From contig NZ_CAMJOS010000002.1 in the NCBI RefSeq assembly GCF_946407605.1, positions 180,150 through 244,149 on the forward strand: DNA of 64,000 bases, written 5' to 3'. A program made the position numbers and the translations under genes. This stretch comes from an uncultured Prevotella sp. (GTDB lineage: Bacteria > Bacteroidota > Bacteroidia > Bacteroidales > Bacteroidaceae). Shown here piece by piece: positions 25,428 to 33,815 of the stretch; position 1 is the first letter of the stretch, and each line of letters starts with the position of its first letter. The notes under the pieces are model-generated. The model saw nothing but the letters and a program-made list of their open reading frames with translations. It was not told the origin of the DNA and searched no databases.

Positions 25428-25468
25428 AGCATACACTTGAAACGGGAAATCGTTCATTTTATTTTGAA
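25428..25468. repeat. 41-bp direct repeat, copy B
   Basis: Second copy of the block at 23737-23777 (three mismatches), directly upstream of the TlpA gene. Confidence 0.85.
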
Positions 25469-25504
25469 ATATCTTTAACTTTTTTATACAATCAGTGTGT
25501 GTGG

Positions 25505-25660
25505 CGCGGTCATTTGGTCATTTGGTCATTTGTCAAAATCGAAAACAGACTGTCAAAACCGCCACTATAATATAAATAAATTATTTATATATAGTGAGCA
25601 ATGACCGCGTTCCCGAAATCAATTTTGACCATTTTGACCATGACCACTTTGACCACGATT
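25505..25660. repeat. Iteron-like cluster around an AT-rich palindrome
   Basis: Three GGTCATTT octads (25508-25531) are followed by an AT-rich hairpin at 25563-25596: CACTATA/TATAGTG plus TATAAATAA/TTATTTATA with one bulged A. Inverted TGACC motifs follow (25600-25655, TTTTGACCA repeated). CGCGGTCATT (25505-25514) and AATGACCGCG (25600-25609) are exact inverted copies that enclose the palindrome. No convincing ORF is present. Confidence 0.6.
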
Positions 25661-25685
25661 TGTCACAGACTCAATACCAATGTAG

Positions 25686-25885
25686 TACTTTTGCGATGCA
25701 TTTGAGAGAGGAAATTTACGCGCCCACGAGAAAAAATTTACGCGCCCACGGGGGAGGCGGATTTTTCAATCAAAATGCGTCAGCGAAATACATTAAACAC
25801 GCGCTGGAGACGACTTCTTGCATGGGATGCATGTAAAGGTAAAAAGTAAAATGCACCAACTCATTGCTGAGTTGGTGCGTTTTTG
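25686..25885 (+). ncRNA. Candidate small transcription unit (about 185 nt) or tiny ORF
   Basis: A -33/-7 pair (TTTG 25659-25662; TACTTTTG 25686-25693) points right and a strong terminator follows at 25853-25885. Between them lie two 17-bp direct copies of AAATTTACGCGCCCACG (25712-25728 and 25734-25750, 22-bp period). An ATG at 25697 could encode a 46-residue peptide (MHLREEIYAPTRKNLRAHGG...), but it would be almost leaderless. An RNA gene and a small peptide gene are both possible. Confidence 0.35.
25853..25885. terminator. Bidirectional terminator
   Basis: GCACCAACTCA (25853-25863), loop TTGC, TGAGTTGGTGC (25868-25878), then T5. The stop codon and last codons of the CPBP protease gene lie within it. 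Confidence 0.85.
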
Positions 25886-26667
25886 TTATACCACCTTAAG
25901 CCGATTGCCAGCAGGGGTGGGCATATGACGAGAAACAGCAGGCAGTAAATCATGGGAATATCGGCGTTAGGATCGTCGCTGAATACTGCTATACCGAATG
26001 CCGTAGTGTTGTTGACGATATGGACGAGGATACCTGGCAGGAGACTCTTTGTGTGCCAATAGAGCCAACCACAGATGATGCCGAAGATGGTGGTGCCAAC
26101 AATCTGGGTAAAGGTGCCATGGAAAAGGGCAAAGACAAGGGCTGGCAGTACGATAGCCACCCAAGGTTTTTGTCGCATACGGAGCAGGCCGCCCACCAAT
26201 ACGCCTCGAAAGACCATCTCCTCGACGATAGGTGCCAGTATGCCTCCTGCGATAAGACCCAGGGGATTAGCAAATAATTTCAACATCGACTCGAAATGTT
26301 CTTCCTCTTGCGGGAAGAGTGAGTCAACATCGACGATTTGCAAGAGAGCCGCCTCGGTAAACATCCAGCCCCATGCTATCAGCACGGCATAGCCTGCTGC
26401 CCTAGTCCAGTCTGTGCGGGCTATGCGTCCTGGCCTCAGCCTGACATATCGTTTCTTCAGGAATACCGTTATCGTCAAGATGCTGCACATTATCATTATA
26501 CATAAGGCACCGCTTGACGTAGTCAGAAGATCCTGCATCGCCTCTCCCTTATAGCCTTGTATTGCGCCATAAATCACTAACGGAATCATCAATATCACAG
26601 CGACTCCCTGGTCAAGTAAGAGGTAGAGCAGAAACTGCTTCACCATGATCCAAAACTGTTTCTTCAT
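25861..26667 (-). CDS. CPBP-family intramembrane metalloprotease (CAAX/ABI type)
   Basis: 268 residues with about seven membrane segments. The family motifs are present: 'EEMVFRGVLVG' (EExxxR, motif 1), 'FALFHGTF' (FxxxH, motif 2) and 'HIVNNTTAF' (HxxxN, motif 3). These residues bind metal within the membrane. Substrates of bacterial members are mostly unknown. It starts 23 bases after the 673-residue thioredoxin-like gene on the same strand, so it is likely the last gene of a TonB-like barrel, TlpA and CPBP unit. Its last codons lie in the terminator stem. Confidence 0.88.
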   Translation of the reverse strand: MKKQFWIMVKQFLLYLLLDQGVAVILMIPLVIYGAIQGYKGEAMQDLLTTSSGALCIMIMCSILTITVFLKKRYVRLRPGRIARTDWTRAAGYAVLIAWGWMFTEAALLQIVDVDSLFPQEEEHFESMLKLFANPLGLIAGGILAPIVEEMVFRGVLVGGLLRMRQKPWVAIVLPALVFALFHGTFTQIVGTTIFGIICGWLYWHTKSLLPGILVHIVNNTTAFGIAVFSDDPNADIPMIYCLLFLVICPPLLAIGLRWYNKNAPTQQ

Positions 26668-26690
26668 GAGTTTTTCAGTCTTATTTTTTG

Positions 26691-28712
26691 TTATTTCAGC
26701 CTTTCTATTAGCTTTTTCAGTTCATTGTCGAAGTTCCAGAAGCCCTGAAGTCGCAGGTCATCGCGGACACGGCGGCAGTCGGGCGTGATGGTTTCGTAGT
26801 GAGGGATGCCAGAAAAGTGGAAGAGTTCTTGCAGGCGGGTGAAGTCGTCGTTGGTGACGCAGACGGTCTCTTCGTCGGCTAACCACTCGGCCACGTACTT
26901 CTTATAGGCATCGCTACCCTCGAGGGTGCGCTCGCCAGCAATAAAGACAAGTTTCACATCATCGCGCTTGGCTATCTCGGCACGTAGTTCCTTACTCTCC
27001 TGGATGGCAGAACGACAGGGGGCGCAGCTCATGCCCCAGAAGTCTAACATGAGATAGCGTCCTGGATATTTGGCTGAGAGCGAGCGGATGAGGTCGGCCA
27101 TCGGCGCATCGGGCAGGGGCGTTGCCCATTCCGTCTGCCCCATTTCCTGAGAGTAGAATTCATCGGCCTTGGTTTTGACGTAGGGATGCGTAAACGTGTT
27201 GCTGAACATCTTATATTTCGACTCTACGGTAGGGATGTTGTTCAATACGCTTTGTCTTAGCGAGTCAGGCAAATTAGGCGAGTTCTTCAATGCCTCTATG
27301 GTACGTTCTTTCTCCGTCCGCCAACTACGGAACTCCGTCAGCATCTGTTGGTACAAACAGAGTTGGGCCATGAGAGTGTTGTCCTTGCTGCCGAGCATTT
27401 TGCGCAAAACCGCATAGTAATCATCCAACCGCTGTTGACCTGCGGCGCTGAAATAGGCTCGCGTGGCGGGTGATGCATACTGGATGCGGTTGACAAGGGA
27501 ATACAAATGGCTGTTTGACATCATCAAAGGATTATTGAAATCGACGCGGTGCAAAGGCGCGTAACTATTAACGTCATTGAGCGCTTTCCAGTTGACGCTG
27601 TCAACAATCTCGTCATAATACACGCCGTCAACCTGTTTTCTGACGTAGTATTTCATCGTCATGGCATAATCTAAGAAGGCATTAGCCAGATAGACCTGTG
27701 CGTCGGAGAGTGCCAGCTGCACCTCCATCGGTGTGAAATGGTCGCGATGACTCACCATGCCGATGCGATAAAGCATATTCTGCCACACCTCCTCAGCCAG
27801 CATCGCGGCATCGCTGAAGGAGCCTTGAAACAATGCCAGCTGATTACTCAGGTTGCCCGTCATTAATTTCGATTTCAGCCATCGCTCTACCTCGTGGCTA
27901 CTTCCATTATGATAGACGCACTCATGGCAGCCTTCAGCGTTTCTCCGTACTGTGATGTCGATAGTCTCACCAGGAAGCGCAAAGAAGGGTATCTCGTCAA
28001 AATCAACCTTCGTCTCCTTGGCGTAGAGCTTAGTGCTGACGGGATAGCTGGCCATGAACTGTTTTTCGAACGAGCCGTCTGGGGCGATGTCGATGACCAT
28101 CATGCCATTCTCCTTCGCAAAAACATCGCCAACAAAACCTTCCAACGATTTGAATCCGAAGCGTTCTGCATCATACCCCTCGATACGTCCGCGAATGGTG
28201 ATGGCGGCAGTGTTGAACCAATAGTCTGGTAGTGTGAATGGATTGGCAGCAGAGAGTTGTTGCATCGTAGGGGTATTCAGTTTGACATGACCGTCGTGGA
28301 TGCCAAGCAGCATGAATGCACCAGCTCCGTCGCCCTCGATGAAGTCAAACACCTGCACCTTTTTCGGCAATGGCTTGAAGTGCATCGTGAAGTTGGTCAC
28401 GCCGCTTTCAGGCGACTGCACCCATACGTCGAGGGCGATTCCCTCGGCTGAGCGCAACGGATAGTGGTGGCCGTCCTCGTCCATGAGGTAACTCTCCTTG
28501 ACGAAGCGGAAGTGATGTCCTTTCTCGTATTCCATCGTGAAATGTACGGTCGTCGCCGTGTCACGCATGATGACCTCACGGACTTTCAACTCACCATCCG
28601 ACACATTTACGCAGGCCATTGCCACGGGGCTCTTGATGGTTTTGTAAGTATTTGCCAGCCCCGTCATTGCAACGAGGACGAGCAGGATGGTGATGATGGT
28701 TTTTAGTTTCAT
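26691..28712 (-). CDS. Secreted thioredoxin-like (TlpA-type) protein, 673 residues
   Basis: Signal peptide 'TIITILLVLVAMTGLAN', close to those of the 434- and 795-residue paralogues. The N-terminal beta-rich domain (about 20-150) contains 'YEKGHHFRFVKESYLMDEDG' and 'FTMHFKPLPKKVQVFDF', shared with the 618-residue paralogue. The middle is helical. The C-terminal thioredoxin domain (about 560-670) has the unusual active site SCAPC in 'LDFWGMSCAPCRSA', where Trp before the first Cys is replaced by Ser, and 'FSGIPHYETIT'. It lies 18 bases after the TonB-like barrel gene and is probably co-transcribed with it. Confidence 0.82.
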   Translation of the reverse strand: MKLKTIITILLVLVAMTGLANTYKTIKSPVAMACVNVSDGELKVREVIMRDTATTVHFTMEYEKGHHFRFVKESYLMDEDGHHYPLRSAEGIALDVWVQSPESGVTNFTMHFKPLPKKVQVFDFIEGDGAGAFMLLGIHDGHVKLNTPTMQQLSAANPFTLPDYWFNTAAITIRGRIEGYDAERFGFKSLEGFVGDVFAKENGMMVIDIAPDGSFEKQFMASYPVSTKLYAKETKVDFDEIPFFALPGETIDITVRRNAEGCHECVYHNGSSHEVERWLKSKLMTGNLSNQLALFQGSFSDAAMLAEEVWQNMLYRIGMVSHRDHFTPMEVQLALSDAQVYLANAFLDYAMTMKYYVRKQVDGVYYDEIVDSVNWKALNDVNSYAPLHRVDFNNPLMMSNSHLYSLVNRIQYASPATRAYFSAAGQQRLDDYYAVLRKMLGSKDNTLMAQLCLYQQMLTEFRSWRTEKERTIEALKNSPNLPDSLRQSVLNNIPTVESKYKMFSNTFTHPYVKTKADEFYSQEMGQTEWATPLPDAPMADLIRSLSAKYPGRYLMLDFWGMSCAPCRSAIQESKELRAEIAKRDDVKLVFIAGERTLEGSDAYKKYVAEWLADEETVCVTNDDFTRLQELFHFSGIPHYETITPDCRRVRDDLRLQGFWNFDNELKKLIERLK

Positions 28713-28730
28713 GATGATATTTACTGTATA

Positions 28731-31436
28731 TTAGTCCTTTTTCTTGGCATCAAGGTGATAGGTGAAGCTGATGCCGACGTAGTGATGGCGGAAGTCGCTC
28801 CACGAGGTGGTCTTCTGGTAGGCGGTCTGGTCGGCACGGAAGCTGTCCTCGTTGTTGAGGATATCCTCGAACTCCAAGCCCAGTTTGGCTTTGTTCTTGA
28901 GAATCTTCCAAGTCACAGAGCCATTCCACAAAAGGAGGTTCTTGTTCATCGACTGCACGTTGTAGCCTCGGCGGGTGCTCTCCGTGAGGTCGGTGTTGAA
29001 GACAAAGTTGCCTACTGTGACCTCGCCCTTGAGCCCAAATCTGTTGTTCCACAGCGTGGTGTTCTGCTCGGGTGAGGCATCGTAACGCTGGCGATTGGCG
29101 TCAATCTCGGCAAAGACAGAGGTCTTCAGCCAGGTGTGGTCGAATGAGAGGGTGATCTTGTCTTTTGGATGGAAGCTGCTTTGCTGGTTGAGGGTACGCT
29201 CCGTTTGCGTGGACAGCAGGGTCAGGTAGCCATAGCGCTGCTCGGTGCTGATGTTCAGATCATTTTGCAGACGGAAGTAATCGCCCAAAGCCTGGTCAAG
29301 GTTCAGACGGAACGTCCATGCCTGGCCGCCCTTCACATTCTCTGTACGGCTGACATAGACAGCAGTAATGGGGTTGTAGGTAAGGGCGCTGATGTTCTCG
29401 CGGTCAGAAGAGCGATAGCTCATGGTGAGGTTGAACGAGGTCTGACTCTTTGACAATACCATCTTATATGACAGCGAGGCCTCGTGGGTGTGGGTGTCCT
29501 TCAGCTGGGGGTTGCCTTCTACGATGAAGAGCGGGTTGGTGAGGTCGCGATAGGCCAGCGTGTTGAGCAAGGTGGGCTTTTTGGTCTTGAAGCTATAGTT
29601 CACTTCGAAGCCGATAGTCTTGGTGATTTTCCAGTTAGCACGCAATGAGGGGTCTATCTGGAAGCTATGACGCACGGCAGCCGTATCGAGCTGTCCCCGC
29701 TGGTAGTCCTGACTCTCGCGCATCCATCGGGCTGAGACGTTGGGCAGCAGCTGGAAGGGGGCGAGATTGATGGTCTGACTGATGTTAAAGTCGTGAATCA
29801 GGGTGGTGTGATGGTCCTGATAGCTGTTGGCGTCGTCAACCAAGCCGTCTGTCAGGAAGTCGCAGTCGCTACGGTCGCGGGTGTAATCCAGCCTGTAGGA
29901 TGCTTTCACGCGCCAATTCTTAGTGAGCCAGCGGTTGAAGAAGACCTCGCCGAAGGTTTGGAACGTATTTGAGGGCGAGGTGTGAGACTGGTTTAGTTGC
30001 GAGGAGCTGATAGATGCGGTATGTGAGGTGATGGTGCGCGTGGTCCAGCTCTCAGTCTTATTCTCCTGGTATCTGATGTAGTAGTTGATGCCAAAGGAGC
30101 CGTCCTTGACAAAATGTTCCCATCCACTGCGAGACCAGAGGCTGGTACGGTGTCCTTCATCGTGCTGGGAGGTGAGTTGCGACAGCGTTGGCGCATAGAC
30201 GGAGGTGCCAGCCTGCATCTCCTCTTCCTCGACGGTCTGACGGCTGTGTGAGCGTGTCTTGGAATAATTCACACCTGCAGTCAGATAGAAGGTGTTGAGA
30301 GTGTCGGGGCTCCAATCCACCTCGAATTTGAGTCTTGGCGCGAGGGAATGGCTGCGCTGATAGTTCTCGGAGGTGGAACGGGTGGCAGCGGTATTGGGGA
30401 AGTAGTTCTCCGTAATCTGGTTGCTGGTCTTCCAATCATCATGGTGAATCAAACCGCCAGTGACATCGTAAGAGTTCTCCAGGTCGTGGGTGCCCATCTT
30501 CTTGGGCATGTTGTGCTGATAGCCAGTGGAAAGACCCTGCTCGATACCGTAGCCCCTGCCGCCACTAAAGATGGTCCAGTCGCGCATGTTGCGCTCATGA
30601 CTCGCTCCTGTGTTGTTGACATCGGCAAAGACCAAGACGGGGTCGGTCATCGACAGGCGGTTCATCACCAGCAAGCCTTCATAGTGCTGAGGGCTCTGCG
30701 CGCTGGCCGTCACGTCGCCATACCAGCGATCCAGGAAGCCGGGCTTGATGGTGAGATCGAGCACCATATCCTCTGTGCCGTCATCCTTGCCCGTGCGCTC
30801 GCTGAATGTAGACTGCTTGTTATAGGCCTTGATGTCCTGCACAGCTTCAGCAGGCAACTGCCCCACGATATCATCGCCCCCCAGGAGACTCTGGCCACCC
30901 ATGGTGATGCGGATGGGCTTGCCGTTCCATGAGAGCGTGCCGTTTTCGTCAACCTGCACGCCTGGCAACTGGCGGATGAGCTCGTCAAGGCGGGCTCCTT
31001 CTTGCAGGTGGAATGCCTCGGGATGGAAGACGATGGTGTCGCCCTTGACTGTGAAGCGACGGGCGCGGCCCTTCACCTCTACCATCTTCAGCATCTGTGG
31101 CGACATGGTCAGTTCGATATCACCCAGGTCGAGTGTGTCTTTCCTACTATCGCTGAAGGCGAGGAATGTTTTCTTCTTGGAGTAATAGCCTAACATCGCG
31201 GCTGTTACTGTGTTGCGACCTTCTGCATTTATGGAAAAGCAGCCCAGCGAGTCTGTTTTAAAATAGGCCCATATCCAGCCATAGTCGAGTGTCTCGAATG
31301 TTACCTGTGCCTCGGGCAGCGGCTCCTTGGTCTCGGCATCTACCACACGACCTTTGACGACGTCGGCTTGTGCCGTTACATTGCCAAAAAGCAGCGCAAC
31401 GAGAATGAGAAAAGCGTTAAGGATGGTTTTCTTCAT
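28731..31436 (-). CDS. TonB-receptor-like outer-membrane beta-barrel protein
   Basis: 901 residues. Signal peptide 'TILNAFLILVALLFGNVTAQA'; carboxypeptidase-regulatory-like domain (about 27-115, 'VVKGRVVDAETKEPLPEAQV'); plug-like region (about 120-230, 'LDELIRQLPGVQVDENGTLS'); barrel to the end. Strands such as 'LRANWKITKTIGFEVNYSFK' are typical of the Bacteroidetes outer-membrane beta-barrel family. No SusD partner lies next to it, so it is not a classic PUL pair. It heads an operon with a thioredoxin-like protein and a CPBP protease and has its own promoter at 31468-31475. The ligand is unknown. Confidence 0.85.
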   Translation of the reverse strand: MKKTILNAFLILVALLFGNVTAQADVVKGRVVDAETKEPLPEAQVTFETLDYGWIWAYFKTDSLGCFSINAEGRNTVTAAMLGYYSKKKTFLAFSDSRKDTLDLGDIELTMSPQMLKMVEVKGRARRFTVKGDTIVFHPEAFHLQEGARLDELIRQLPGVQVDENGTLSWNGKPIRITMGGQSLLGGDDIVGQLPAEAVQDIKAYNKQSTFSERTGKDDGTEDMVLDLTIKPGFLDRWYGDVTASAQSPQHYEGLLVMNRLSMTDPVLVFADVNNTGASHERNMRDWTIFSGGRGYGIEQGLSTGYQHNMPKKMGTHDLENSYDVTGGLIHHDDWKTSNQITENYFPNTAATRSTSENYQRSHSLAPRLKFEVDWSPDTLNTFYLTAGVNYSKTRSHSRQTVEEEEMQAGTSVYAPTLSQLTSQHDEGHRTSLWSRSGWEHFVKDGSFGINYYIRYQENKTESWTTRTITSHTASISSSQLNQSHTSPSNTFQTFGEVFFNRWLTKNWRVKASYRLDYTRDRSDCDFLTDGLVDDANSYQDHHTTLIHDFNISQTINLAPFQLLPNVSARWMRESQDYQRGQLDTAAVRHSFQIDPSLRANWKITKTIGFEVNYSFKTKKPTLLNTLAYRDLTNPLFIVEGNPQLKDTHTHEASLSYKMVLSKSQTSFNLTMSYRSSDRENISALTYNPITAVYVSRTENVKGGQAWTFRLNLDQALGDYFRLQNDLNISTEQRYGYLTLLSTQTERTLNQQSSFHPKDKITLSFDHTWLKTSVFAEIDANRQRYDASPEQNTTLWNNRFGLKGEVTVGNFVFNTDLTESTRRGYNVQSMNKNLLLWNGSVTWKILKNKAKLGLEFEDILNNEDSFRADQTAYQKTTSWSDFRHHYVGISFTYHLDAKKKD

Positions 31437-31467
31437 GAGTGTTTTTAATCATTGATGATTGCGGCCA

Positions 31468-31475
31468 CAAAGATA
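31468..31475 (-). promoter_or_regulatory. -7 element of the barrel-TlpA-CPBP operon
   Basis: TATCTTTG on the minus strand, about 30 bases before the ATG at 31436. Confidence 0.65.
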
Positions 31476-31548
31476 CCTGTTTCTTTCGAATGTCAGCAAA
31501 TTTATACATTCATTAACCTCATATTTGTATTCTTTTAACCACAGAAAC

Positions 31549-31580
31549 AAAAAAAGCACACGAAAATCTCCGTGTGCTCT
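31549..31580 (-). terminator. Terminator of the carbohydrate-binding protein gene
   Basis: AGCACACG (31555-31562) with CGTGTGCT (31571-31578). The minus-strand transcript continues into a T7 run. Confidence 0.85.
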
Positions 31581-31599
31581 TCATTCTTTCGTATGGTCA

Positions 31600-33240
31600 T
31601 TATCGTACGGCTGTGAAATTCTCGTTAAGGGTAAAGGTCTTTTCGTAACCCTTTGTCTTCACCGTGTAGGTGTTGCCCAGCTTGAAGGCGGCGTTAGTGA
31701 CGAGACTGGCGCTGCGCTTCAAGGAGAAGGGTATGGTGACGGTGTCGAGCAGCTTGTTGCCTTCGTAGATAGAGATAGGTTCGTTCTTCACAACATCGAG
31801 ACCGATGAGCAGGACGGTGGGCTGCTTGGCGTGCGCGTTGGAGGGCACAGAAGGCATCTCACCCATGCCGCCGCCAACGGAGAAGATGGTGCCGCCCTCA
31901 ACCACGAGTGGGGCAAAGTCGCAGTCCATACCCTCTTCAGGCGAACCTACCTGACTCCAGGCATAGACGGTGCCACCGCGAACGATGATAGCAGGGTCTG
32001 CATCGTCTTGAGAGGTATTATTGTTGCCAAAAGGCATGAAGAATCCGTTCTTGGGATTAGAGTCCACGGCATCGTTGCCCCTGCTGCGAGCTATGACGTG
32101 TGCACCATTGAACTCAATACAGGCATTGGCGTTGATGGCATCGTCGGTAGTCATCACATCTACATTGCCGCCATTGAACACGATACCGTTCTTACCCTCG
32201 ATGCCCTCGGCACCTGCGGTAGTGGTACGTACGGTGACATTGCCGCTGTTGATAGTAATCTTGCCCTTCGAGGCGATGCCTTTGGTTGAAGCAATATATT
32301 TGTGCTTGCCGCCAAAGCCCATGCCACCGCCTTCGCCATCTTCGTCGTCTTCACCATTCTCTTCTCTGTTTCCAAAATCAGGGAAGCCTCCGCCAAAATT
32401 CGGCATTTCACCGCCAAAATTCGGCATTCCACCGGGGAAACCACCACGCATGGTGCTATCATTGCCGAAACCAGGGAAACCTCCGCCAAAGTTAGGCATT
32501 CCACCGCCAAAATTCGGCATTCCATCGGGGAAATTCGGCATTCCACCGCCAAAATTAGCACGCATGGTGCTATCATTGCCGAAGCCAGGGATGCCACCAC
32601 CAAAATTAGGCATACCACCAGGGAAGCCTCCAAACATCGTGCTGTCATTACCAAATCCACCGAAATCACCAAAGCCGAAAGGCTTTTCTCCCAGGTTATC
32701 ACCAGAGGTGGTCACATTGAGCGTGAGGTCTTCGATCGTGATGTCCTTCTTGGTCTTGATACCTCTACAGCCATCGCCAGTAGCAATGATGTTGAGTGTT
32801 CCCTTACCAGAAAGCAGCAGCTTGTCTTTGGCCCAGATAACAGCCGCCTTGTGGTTGACGGTATCGTTGCAGGCTGTGATGGAAAGCGTGTTTTCCGTAC
32901 CTTTGACAGCCACCACCTCCACCTTCTTCTTATTCTTCAGGTCGAGCGGTGCTCCTTCCTGACTGGTAAGATTCAGTCCTTGGAGCGTTACCTTGGCCTT
33001 GCCGGCAGTCTTCAGGGTGAGTTGTCCATTATCGCTCTTGCCCTTCAATAGCAGGGTGAGCTTATGGTCTTGATAAAGGCTCTCGATGTTGACGTTGGCG
33101 CCTTTCACGGTAACTTTCACGCTGTCTTTCAATGATTGTTCCACTTTTGCCGAGGTGCCGTTGTAACGGATGGTAATATCCTCAGCATGACACACACTGC
33201 TCATCAGTAAAGGCAGTGCCAATAAAAGCATTTTTTTCAT
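31600..33240 (-). CDS. Secreted carbohydrate-binding beta-helix protein (Cthe_2159/DUF4353-like) with Gly-rich repeat insert
   Basis: 546 residues. Signal peptide 'MLLLALPLLMSSVCHA'. Residues about 25-185 and 310-480 are short beta-strand repeats ('LSGKGTLNIIATGDGCRGIK', 'GKITINSGNVTVRTT') typical of the Cthe_2159 right-handed beta-helix family, known from polysaccharide-binding proteins. Between them is an insert (about 186-305) of Gly, Met, Pro and Phe with three copies of 'GFGNDSTM' spaced by 'GGMPNFGGG'-like units, then an acidic 'REENGEDDEDGEGGG'. The C-terminus holds a separate beta domain. The insert is unlikely to be part of the helix core and may be flexible or extracellular. Confidence 0.78.
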   Translation of the reverse strand: MKKMLLLALPLLMSSVCHAEDITIRYNGTSAKVEQSLKDSVKVTVKGANVNIESLYQDHKLTLLLKGKSDNGQLTLKTAGKAKVTLQGLNLTSQEGAPLDLKNKKKVEVVAVKGTENTLSITACNDTVNHKAAVIWAKDKLLLSGKGTLNIIATGDGCRGIKTKKDITIEDLTLNVTTSGDNLGEKPFGFGDFGGFGNDSTMFGGFPGGMPNFGGGIPGFGNDSTMRANFGGGMPNFPDGMPNFGGGMPNFGGGFPGFGNDSTMRGGFPGGMPNFGGEMPNFGGGFPDFGNREENGEDDEDGEGGGMGFGGKHKYIASTKGIASKGKITINSGNVTVRTTTAGAEGIEGKNGIVFNGGNVDVMTTDDAINANACIEFNGAHVIARSRGNDAVDSNPKNGFFMPFGNNNTSQDDADPAIIVRGGTVYAWSQVGSPEEGMDCDFAPLVVEGGTIFSVGGGMGEMPSVPSNAHAKQPTVLLIGLDVVKNEPISIYEGNKLLDTVTIPFSLKRSASLVTNAAFKLGNTYTVKTKGYEKTFTLNENFTAVR

Positions 33241-33346
33241 ATCGTCTTTTGAGTTACTTGCAGATTGGACGAACGAAAAACAAAAAGGTTGAATGAAGTT
33301 TTAGATAAAAAACGATAATGGTAATTAATAATTTGGTACCGTATAA

Positions 33347-33559
33347 CTAAAACTGTGAGAGCAACGATGCGCGTTTCACACCATTCTGTACAGCACGGTC
33401 AATGAGGTCCTGATTGCGGCGTACCTCACGAACGATGACGTCGTTTTTCTCCTTCAACTCATCGTTTTTGCTAAACAGGTTCAGCACCAACACGAGTACC
33501 AAGATGACAAGCACCACCAGTGCTGAGGCCATCAGAATCATCAGGGTTGTTATTTCCAT
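33347..33559 (-). CDS. Small single-pass membrane protein
   Basis: 70 residues: one N-terminal membrane helix ('MILMASALVVLVILVLVLVLNLF', about 7-29), then a charged amphipathic tail 'KNDELKEKNDVIVREVRRNQ' that may form a coiled coil. I do not recognise a family. A promoter pair at 33775-33805 would give it a leader of about 210 bases containing a perfect GTCGTTT-T-AAACGAC palindrome (33711-33725) and a long CCCGAC/GTCGGG stem. It stands alone between the beta-helix gene and the TPR-AraC gene. Confidence 0.6.
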   Translation of the reverse strand: MEITTLMILMASALVVLVILVLVLVLNLFSKNDELKEKNDVIVREVRRNQDLIDRAVQNGVKRASLLSQF

Positions 33560-33774
33560 ATACTTGTCTATCTTGAATTGTTATTGTTTTGTTTGTTTTG
33601 ATTTCTCTTTTGTCTCCTTCGGCATTTCCCCGACTCCGACGAACATGCTTCTCAGCAGTCGTCAGAGTGTCGGGTCGTGCCTCAGGTCAGTAGTAGATTC
33701 ACATTCGTCGTTTAAAACGACAGGTAATAATTATATATTAGTAAAGAAAGACGTATGAATTAGGATTTCATTTG
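33560..33774 (-). other. Gene-free leader region with inverted repeats
   Basis: No ORF is supported here. On the minus strand the region carries a GTCGTTT-T-AAACGAC palindrome and a CCCGAC...GTCGGG stem between about 33629 and 33674. It is probably the 5' leader of the 70-residue protein gene. Confidence 0.4.
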
Positions 33775-33805
33775 CAAAGATAAAAGAAAAAGTCCGTACT
33801 CGCAA
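33775..33805 (-). promoter_or_regulatory. Promoter upstream of the small membrane protein gene
   Basis: TATCTTTG on the minus strand (33775-33782) and TTG (33803-33805) at -33 spacing. The -33 lies inside the preceding gene's terminator. Confidence 0.5.
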
Positions 33806-33815
33806 GAGCACGGAC
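33791..33815 (-). terminator. Terminator of the TPR-AraC regulator gene
   Basis: GTCCGTGCTC and GAGTACGGAC (minus strand) pair with one mismatch around a TTGC loop, followed by T5 and more Ts. Confidence 0.8.

Noticed and set aside
25594..25836. 80-codon frame with repeated FDHFDHDHFDHD
   Set aside because: The repeat peptide is a by-product of TTTTGACCA DNA repeats, and the -7 box lies inside it. Only the last 46 codons remain as a weak candidate.
28731..31436. SusC-type receptor of a polysaccharide utilisation locus
   Set aside because: No SusD gene or cluster of glycosidases is adjacent; the neighbours encode thioredoxin-like and protease proteins.
31459..32289. Plus-strand frame of 276 codons
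   Set aside because: It overlaps a promoter, a terminator and the 3' half of the carbohydrate-binding protein gene and encodes no known domain.
32302..33051. Plus-strand frames opposite the beta-helix gene (249 and 313 codons)
   Set aside because: They are mirror frames of the Gly-rich repeat block. Their Pro/Lys-rich repeats simply reflect the sense repeats.
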